DNA of 64,000 nt from Bacteroidales bacterium UBA3743. Its GTDB lineage: Bacteria > Bacteroidota > Bacteroidia > Bacteroidales > Paludibacteraceae. The position numbers were made by a program, and so were the translations under genes. Numbering within the stretch: position 1 is the first letter of the stretch; every line of letters begins with the position of its first letter. The stretch lies in assembly GCA_002371265.1 (NCBI GenBank), contig DFGT01000037.1, positions 62,001-126,000 on the forward strand. The letters are read 5' to 3'. This document shows positions 59,213 through 64,000 of this stretch, piece after piece. Below the pieces are notes generated by a model. That model had not been told where the DNA came from and ran no database searches. It was given only the letters and a program-made list of their open reading frames with translations.

Positions 59213-60574
59213 ATGAGCAATAACATACGTTTTGCATACGACAAAAAGTCTGAGCAATACATGCTTATAAAACCAGTATCCGACAACCCAAACGATACTG
59301 ACGCTAATTCCGTACCCCTGAATGAAATAGATAAAACTCTTGATAACGCTATAAGAAACCTTGCAGACGCCGCAGAAAAAGTCAATAAGTTTAAGCTGGA
59401 GCAAATGAAATTCCTCTACATGCACAGAAACGATAACAATGTGGCGCCGGAGCTTTCACGTTTCAACGAAGAATATCTCTCTTCTCTAGACAAATTCATA
59501 AACGAAGCCGAAAAGCAGGAGGCTTCAAAAAAGAACGAAGTTGTAGAGGCTCTGAAAAATGCGACATATATTTCTATCGACCCAATTTATATATTCCTGT
59601 TTTCCTTTTTATCTGTCGTCTCCATGCCGATAATGGAATCTCTTAACGACTGGAGCCTGGATTCTTTCTCCTTCGACAAAGAGAACTACATCACCGACAA
59701 TATGAACACGTTGAACTTCAATGAAAACGAAGTTAAAATCTTCCTGACAGAAAAAGACAACAGGGAAACCGTGAAGATTGTGGCGGACAGGGAAACGTGG
59801 AATAATATTGCATATAATAAAGAGTATCAGATAATGTTGACAGACAAAGATACCCGAACCACCGTCTATTCTCTCTCGTCTGAAAGATTTGCAGAGATAG
59901 AAAAAGGGCTGAAAGCATCCACGTCAGCAAAAGATTATCTAAACGAAAAACTTGGTGGCCCAGCCGCCATCAAACAGAAAGGGATAACGACAGAATGCAC
60001 CATGAATCTCGAAACCATGATGAATGTCAGCTCAATTGAAAAACTCTTGAGCAAATATGTCAAGGACAAAGAGATTTATGCCATCAAAAGCGACGGGAGA
60101 TTCGACAAACTACAGAATGGTGAGAAAATCTCCATCCTAAACCACGACGGAAACGTGAGTGTGGATGTCTGCAAAGGTATCGGCAAAAACGGAGATGAGA
60201 CTCTTTTGTTTGGCAACCTACGGGTGAAAGATGAATTAAAAATAGACCAGGAGACCCGCGCAAAGCTGTCTAGGATCAGAGAATGCCATATTCTTCCATT
60301 CCGTGACACTGACAAACCCACATGGATGTCTGTGACACCAAACTGCATACCAGATAAAATAAAAGGGCACAACGTCAGCAAAGCAGAAAAAGAAGCTCTG
60401 CTTAAAGGTGAGACCGTGATGTTCACCGACTGTAAGGAAACCTCAAAAAAAGAGTATGAGGCTTCCGTCAGCCTGAGCATACAAAAGACTCCCATAGGAA
60501 TCAAACCAGTGCTGAAAGTTGCTCCAAAAAATTTCAGGCAAATACAGGCTGACAAAAAAGGTATGGGAATATAA
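59213..60574 (+). CDS. DUF3945-like protein of the conjugative region
   Basis: A 453-residue soluble protein. The C-terminal 80 residues (SKAEKEALLKGETVMFTDCK, then EYEASVSLSIQKTPIGIKPV) match DUF3945, which is found in Bacteroidetes mobile elements, often with topoisomerase or relaxase genes. The N-terminal part (residues 30-110) looks helical, and residues 120-140 (ISIDPIYIFLFSFLSVVSMP) include a hydrophobic stretch. No catalytic motif seen. Function unknown, but it follows the coupling protein and lies within the mobile segment. Confidence 0.7.
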   Translation: MSNNIRFAYDKKSEQYMLIKPVSDNPNDTDANSVPLNEIDKTLDNAIRNLADAAEKVNKFKLEQMKFLYMHRNDNNVAPELSRFNEEYLSSLDKFINEAEKQEASKKNEVVEALKNATYISIDPIYIFLFSFLSVVSMPIMESLNDWSLDSFSFDKENYITDNMNTLNFNENEVKIFLTEKDNRETVKIVADRETWNNIAYNKEYQIMLTDKDTRTTVYSLSSERFAEIEKGLKASTSAKDYLNEKLGGPAAIKQKGITTECTMNLETMMNVSSIEKLLSKYVKDKEIYAIKSDGRFDKLQNGEKISILNHDGNVSVDVCKGIGKNGDETLLFGNLRVKDELKIDQETRAKLSRIRECHILPFRDTDKPTWMSVTPNCIPDKIKGHNVSKAEKEALLKGETVMFTDCKETSKKEYEASVSLSIQKTPIGIKPVLKVAPKNFRQIQADKKGMGI

Positions 60575-60616
60575 ATCCATAAAATGTATTGATAATCAGT
60601 ATAAAGAGATAAAAGA

Positions 60617-61279
60617 ATGTTGAGCAAAGAAAAATTGGAACAGCTGAGAGAATGGTTCTTGAAAGAGAGCCCCATAGACGCTGTGCTAAGTTTCAAGGAT
60701 AAATGTGGCAGATTATTGGAATCTCCCAAGACATTCATAGAGATGATCTCCGACGACGAAATCATCAACGCCATGAGCGCAGACCTGTCTAAAATATTGA
60801 CTGTGCAACAACAGCTTGTGGAAATCAGGACTTTCCTAGAAAAAAGCCAAGAGTCGGAAGGTGGATTTTCACCATTCGAATATCTGTTTGTCTCAAAGAC
60901 AACACTCAGTGAAGAAAAAATAGACTTCATCAAAGAGCAGTATGTCTTCTTCAAAAAGATTAATGCAATCGCGTCGCAGATCAGGCAAAACAATTCCCAG
61001 GAAGATTATGAGGCATTTGTAGCGCAAGTCGTCCCATTATTGGAGAAGACGTGTGAGAACAGAGAAAAACTCAACAACTATCTTGAGGAATACGCTGAAT
61101 TTATGTCCGACTGCCTTACTGTAGACCAAGCCAATGAAAGATTCAAGCAGCTTGACGAAATCGTCTACGTCATGGATCAAAACGCATACGACTCATTCCT
61201 TGAAAACGGCAAGGTGATTATAGATCAGGTAGACGCCTATAAAAAGAAAAAAATAAAGATACCTGATGACGATACTTAA
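60617..61279 (+). CDS. Helical protein of unknown function in the mobile segment
   Basis: A 220-residue protein, MLSKEKLEQLREWFLKESPI, without signal or membrane segments. It is rich in Glu/Lys/Asp/Ile and almost wholly alpha-helical by eye, with conserved-looking Phe and Tyr spacing (YVFFKKINAIASQIRQNNSQ). No family recognised. It lies 42 bases after the DUF3945-like gene and is followed by a terminator, so the two probably share a transcript. Confidence 0.75.
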   Translation: MLSKEKLEQLREWFLKESPIDAVLSFKDKCGRLLESPKTFIEMISDDEIINAMSADLSKILTVQQQLVEIRTFLEKSQESEGGFSPFEYLFVSKTTLSEEKIDFIKEQYVFFKKINAIASQIRQNNSQEDYEAFVAQVVPLLEKTCENREKLNNYLEEYAEFMSDCLTVDQANERFKQLDEIVYVMDQNAYDSFLENGKVIIDQVDAYKKKKIKIPDDDT

Positions 61280-61304
61280 TATGAAGATAATATTCCACAG
61301 AAAG

Positions 61305-61338
61305 AAGGATTGTATCAAAAACGGATACAATCCTTTTT
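61305..61338 (+). terminator. Terminator after the 60617-61279 gene
   Basis: AAGGATTGTATC at 61305-61316 pairs with GATACAATCCTT at 61324-61335 and is followed by T-run. Confidence 0.9.
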
Positions 61339-61668
61339 TAATTCATAATTCATAATGCATAATTCGTAATTGTTGGGGATAATCCACGCATCTGGTGAAT
61401 ACAACCCTCATAGAGACGCACGGACGTGCGTGTTATGGTCAATGCATAATTCATAATGCATAATTCGTAATTGTCAATATCGGATACATTTATTTTGTTC
61501 CCCTATTACACCGCTAGGCGTTCAATTTTGATGAAAAACGTTTGAAAAATCCCATTTTATCACGTCGTCAGGCGTTAAATATTGGTATATTTCATGGTCG
61601 AAATTAAAAAATTCAACATTTTTTTGAAAAAAAATCCGTTTTTGTTTGCATATATCAAAACGAACCTC
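61339..61668. repeat. Intergenic stretch with AT-rich short repeats and a REP-like palindrome
   Basis: TTCATAATGCATAATTCGTA occurs at about 61349 and 61449, and a REP-like palindrome TAGAGACGCACGGACGTGCG lies at 61410. CACGTCGTCAGGCGTTAAAT-like words follow. No gene seen. Confidence 0.6.
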
Positions 61669-61676
61669 TAATTTTG
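61645..61676 (+). promoter_or_regulatory. Promoter of the 61746 gene
   Basis: TTTG at 61645-61648 and TAATTTTG at 61669-61676, spacer 20 bp. CTAATTTTG and CAAAAATTAG around 61668-61695 form an operator-like inverted repeat over the start of transcription. Confidence 0.65.
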
Positions 61677-61745
61677 CTATCGCAAAACAAAAATTAGTGC
61701 TTTGTAATAAAAACAACGAAAATTGAGGTTAAATTTAGTCCAAAT

Positions 61746-62342
61746 ATGGCAACAGAATTTAGTCATAACGAGGAGCAAGGAAAAGCTCAAAACAACATAT
61801 ACGGAGATGGACAAACTCCAAAAAATCTATCGGTGGCCGAGGCGATCGACAGATTAATTGAAATTGTCAAGAAGAATGAACAATGCATGGCCCAGGCATT
61901 CGCAAACGCACCAGAGTGGCAGTCGAGAGCACAGATGACCATGACAACGTTCAAGGATGGCGAAAAACAAAAAGCCTCACATGTGGTGGTAAACGTGCCG
62001 TCGACATTCTCAAAAGAGCAGAAAGAAATCTTGAAAGAGTATGTGACACAGATGGGCGGAACTTACACCAACATGAAGATAGTGGAGACAGATTCAGATG
62101 GAAACCAAAACATCTCTTTCCCAGCTAAAATCGAGTTTGGAAAAGATGCCGCCTACACACCTGAGGTTTGTGCCAAAATGCTGCTTGGCGAAGGAAAGGA
62201 AAACCTGATTAAGGAGATCCTCGAAACAAACGCAGCATATAACCAAAAGCGACAAATAACACAAGATAAAGAAAAGAAGATGAGTAACAGTAACGACAAC
62301 CAACAGATTGCCTTTGGAAAGAAAGGTGGTCTTAAGTTATGA
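61746..62342 (+). CDS. Unknown protein, first of two paralogues
   Basis: A 198-residue soluble protein. The core (residues 28-160: SVAEAIDRLIEIVKKNEQCM, AFANAPEWQSRAQMTMTTF, VPSTFSKEQKEILKEYVTQM, MGGTYTNMKI, FGKDAAYTPEVCAKMLLGEG) is shared with the gene at 62552. The tail is Lys/Asn-rich. I do not recognise the family. It has its own promoter and no obvious catalytic motif. Confidence 0.8.
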   Translation: MATEFSHNEEQGKAQNNIYGDGQTPKNLSVAEAIDRLIEIVKKNEQCMAQAFANAPEWQSRAQMTMTTFKDGEKQKASHVVVNVPSTFSKEQKEILKEYVTQMGGTYTNMKIVETDSDGNQNISFPAKIEFGKDAAYTPEVCAKMLLGEGKENLIKEILETNAAYNQKRQITQDKEKKMSNSNDNQQIAFGKKGGLKL

Positions 62343-62377
62343 GACAAAAATGACTTTCTAAATGTTTATGTTTAGTC

Positions 62378-62406
62378 TTAGGGGGTATCCGATGATACAC
62401 CCCTAA
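62378..62406 (+). promoter_or_regulatory. Stem-loop between the two paralogues
   Basis: TTAGGGGGTATC at 62378-62389 pairs with GATACACCCCTAA at 62394-62406, with one bulge. The T-run is short and delayed (CTTTTT about 20 bases on), so it is a doubtful terminator. Confidence 0.5.
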
Positions 62407-62479
62407 AACGCGTATATCAACCTCCTTTTTCATTGAAGACAAGTCATTCCCCATCTGTAAAACCAATCCCTTCAACATC

Positions 62480-62510
62480 TTGCTAAACAAAATTTATTTA
62501 ACTATTTTTG
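62480..62510 (+). promoter_or_regulatory. Promoter of the 62552 gene
   Basis: TTG at 62480-62482 and TATTTTTG at 62503-62510 with a 20-bp spacer, 41 bp before the ATG. Confidence 0.6.
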
Positions 62511-62551
62511 TAAACGATTTGCTGAAAATAGCATAGAGTACAGTCAAGATA

Positions 62552-63160
62552 ATGGCAGGGAAAGAGAGTCAAAAAAAGATAAATCAAATTTCTGAGGAGT
62601 CGAAGCAACCAGCTGAAGCGACAAAAAAAGTCACCAAACTGGATGTTACGGAGGGTCTTCCATTAGAAAGGCTTTCCCTTGGAGATGCCATTGCCAGGCT
62701 GACTGACATTGTCTCAAAGAATGAGGAGAACATGGAGAAAGCTTTTTCCGACGTCCCCGAATGGCAGGCCCGCACACAGCTAAGCATGTCCACATTCAGA
62801 AAAGAGACTGAGATGGGGGCAAAAGGAAAACCCAAAAAAGAGATCCACACTATCGTGAAAGTACCGTCGACCTTCACTGACGAACAAAAAGAGCTCCTGA
62901 AAGAGTATGCTATTGAGATGGGCGGAACCTACACAAACATCAAGGTGGAAGACACCCTTCCCGACGGCACTGTGGAAGAGTCGTTCCCGGCACAAATAGA
63001 ATTCAGCAAAGACTCCGCCTATTCCGCTGAGATATGCGCGAAAATGCTTCTTGGTGAAAACAAAGAGGATATCCTCAAAGAATTGATGGAAAGAAAAATT
63101 ATCCAGGAAGAAAGACAAAAGGCTATCGAGGAAAGAGAAAAGGGCGGAAACGGGAAATAA
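62552..63160 (+). CDS. Unknown protein, second of two paralogues
   Basis: A 202-residue soluble protein with the same core as the 61746 gene: SLGDAIARLTDIVSKNEENM, AFSDVPEWQARTQLSMSTF, VPSTFTDEQKELLKEYAIEM, MGGTYTNIKV and FSKDSAYSAEICAKMLLGEN. The N-terminal 40 residues are Lys/Glu-rich and not shared. It seems to be a diverged tandem duplicate with an own promoter. No function known. Confidence 0.8.
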   Translation: MAGKESQKKINQISEESKQPAEATKKVTKLDVTEGLPLERLSLGDAIARLTDIVSKNEENMEKAFSDVPEWQARTQLSMSTFRKETEMGAKGKPKKEIHTIVKVPSTFTDEQKELLKEYAIEMGGTYTNIKVEDTLPDGTVEESFPAQIEFSKDSAYSAEICAKMLLGENKEDILKELMERKIIQEERQKAIEEREKGGNGK

Positions 63161-63232
63161 ATAAGTAGACGCGAGATTTTGTGCCTCTACAGCATGTATT
63201 ATACTAATATTTAGTAATTTAACTTAATCAAT

Positions 63233-64000
63233 ATGAGGGCGACTTGCGAAACCTTAAAATCCATTCGAAAACAGATAGCCGACGCCAACGGCATAGCATA
63301 CGAACCTAATATCTGCACGTATGAGGGTCCTTGTATGGGCACATGTCCGGTTTGTGAGGCCGAAGCCCGTTACCTCGAGGCCGAGCTGGCCAAACGCCAG
63401 AAGGCACATAAAGGCATCAACATTATCGGTGTGGCGAAAGACAAGATGCCCGCACCATCGTCTTTTTCACAGGCAATAGCCGCTGCAACCATCACCACGG
63501 TTTTATCGTTTACCGCGCTTCCAGTAGCAGCGGTGGAACAGGAGGAAAACCCATCTAAAACCGAACAGAGCAACATGGTTAGGGTAAATGGCATTGTTAA
63601 CAATGGTTATGCCGCCCTGTCTGGTGCTCGCATCAGCATTGAGGGAAGTAAGGCATCCACTCAATCGGACAAAGACGGCAACTTCTCCATCAACGCTTCA
63701 CTTGGCGACATACTGATCATTGAATACCCGGGTTACGAAAGTAAATCGGTCACAGTGAATAATACAGAAAAACTCACCCTTTCGCTATTTGCCACACCAG
63801 TAAGAACTAGACTGGCGGGCGCTGTTTCTTCTTTAGAAGTAAGTGAACCTCCATTATATGTTGTTGACGGAAAGCTGATAAACTGCGTTGACAATAACCT
63901 TGACCCGTTTTCCTCCCTTAAAACTAGCGATATCTTGTCAATGGAAATCCTAATAGATAGCGCAAGTATAGCCCCTTATGCTATGTTTTGTAAAAATGCC
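63233..64000 (+). CDS. CarboxypepD_reg-like membrane protein with N-terminal Cys motif (3' end outside)
   Basis: An open frame runs from the ATG at 63233 to the window end without a stop, at least 256 codons. The N-terminus MRATCETLKSIRKQIADANG is followed by CTYEGPCMGTCPVCEAEARY, a cysteine cluster, then a membrane segment (AIAAATITTVLSFTALPVAA). After it MVRVNGIVNNGYAALSGARI with GNFSINASLGDILIIEYPGY is a CarboxypepD_reg/plug-like domain, and PPLYVVDGKLINCVDNNLDP with ILSMEILIDSASI resembles a TonB-plug. The protein looks like the signal-receptor fusions of Bacteroidetes. Confidence 0.8.
   Translation, partial: MRATCETLKSIRKQIADANGIAYEPNICTYEGPCMGTCPVCEAEARYLEAELAKRQKAHKGINIIGVAKDKMPAPSSFSQAIAAATITTVLSFTALPVAAVEQEENPSKTEQSNMVRVNGIVNNGYAALSGARISIEGSKASTQSDKDGNFSINASLGDILIIEYPGYESKSVTVNNTEKLTLSLFATPVRTRLAGAVSSLEVSEPPLYVVDGKLINCVDNNLDPFSSLKTSDILSMEILIDSASIAPYAMFCKNA

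Noticed and set aside
59733..60993. Minus-strand frames of 65 and 305 codons opposite the DUF3945-like region
   Set aside because: The 305-codon frame is Ser/Leu/Phe-rich, spans two plus-strand genes and their gap, and has no promoter or family pattern.
62153..62347. Minus-strand frames opposite the paralogue genes (64 and 69 codons)
   Set aside because: They overlap conserved coding sequence on the other strand and have no start signals.
63370..63603. 77-codon minus-strand frame at the right end
   Set aside because: It is opposite a clear plus-strand gene with a Cys motif and a CarboxypepD_reg-like domain.

Overview
This window looks like chromosomal DNA of a Bacteroidota (Bacteroidales) bacterium. 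The sequence shows promoters of the Bacteroidetes type (a -7 box TAnnTTTG, sometimes with TTTG about 20 bp upstream), gldH, ricT-like PSP1, a DUF3098 gene behind ftsX, short Por/T9SS sorting domains, 'major paralogous' (FISUMP-like) surface domains, and TraM/TraG/DUF3945 genes typical of Bacteroidetes conjugative elements. I cannot name the species.

Layout. Positions 1-8306 are accessory: a truncated DUF695-like gene, a lipoprotein, an AAA+/DUF4143 ATPase (ATPase 1), a three-gene restriction-modification-like island (a long foldable leader, EcoRI-family adenine methylase, small protein, DUF262-HNH nuclease), a DUF481 outer-membrane protein and ATPase 2. Positions 8617-14050 are a compact haem/tetrapyrrole operon: hemE, a shortened hemA-hemC fusion, hemD, hemB, hemL. 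Positions 14155-18758 hold glutathione peroxidase, a GyrI-like/WYL pair, a dispersed repeat and ATPase 3. Positions 18865-28659 are housekeeping genes (holB, ricT, gldH, trmB, a polyprenyl synthase, an RNA methylase, gamma-carbonic anhydrase) plus a PIN toxin-antitoxin pair. Positions 28670-36957 run into the cell-shape cluster, read leftward (purH fragment, mreB, mreC, mreD, mrdA, rodA, dprA, gph). Then come small surface proteins, the queA-truB-uppP-DUF3098-ftsX cluster, a convergent type II restriction-modification pair (43828-45633), corC, two slyD-like genes, aroC and a PfkB kinase. Positions 51433-63160 are accessory again: duplicated surface-protein genes, a frameshifted ATPase 4 inserted beside a traM-like gene, a coupling protein, DUF3945 and several unknown genes. 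A TonB/CarboxypepD-like protein runs off the right end.

The most unusual pattern is that four different AAA+/DUF4143 ATPase genes in 64 kb each carry their own unrelated short repeats directly upstream of the start codon. In three arrays (two before ATPase 1, one before ATPase 3) the period is exactly 33 bp. Before ATPase 4 it is 22-23 bp, and ATPase 2 has one large inverted repeat instead. Spacing by two or three helical turns next to each promoter suggests cognate operator arrays or address tags. Two of the loci also show direct repeats that bracket an inserted segment: the RM island lies between two copies of the ATPase 1 repeat, and ATPase 4 lies between 91-bp copies of the traM 3' end.

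Other points worth attention are a porphobilinogen deaminase that lacks the whole cofactor-carrying domain 3, a PurH reduced to the IMP cyclohydrolase domain, a roughly 270-nt nested-palindrome leader before the methylase, homopolymer frameshifts at 53579 and 54870, a dispersed modular intergenic repeat family, and a likely small RNA at 58793-58950. No tRNA, rRNA or CRISPR array was recognised.
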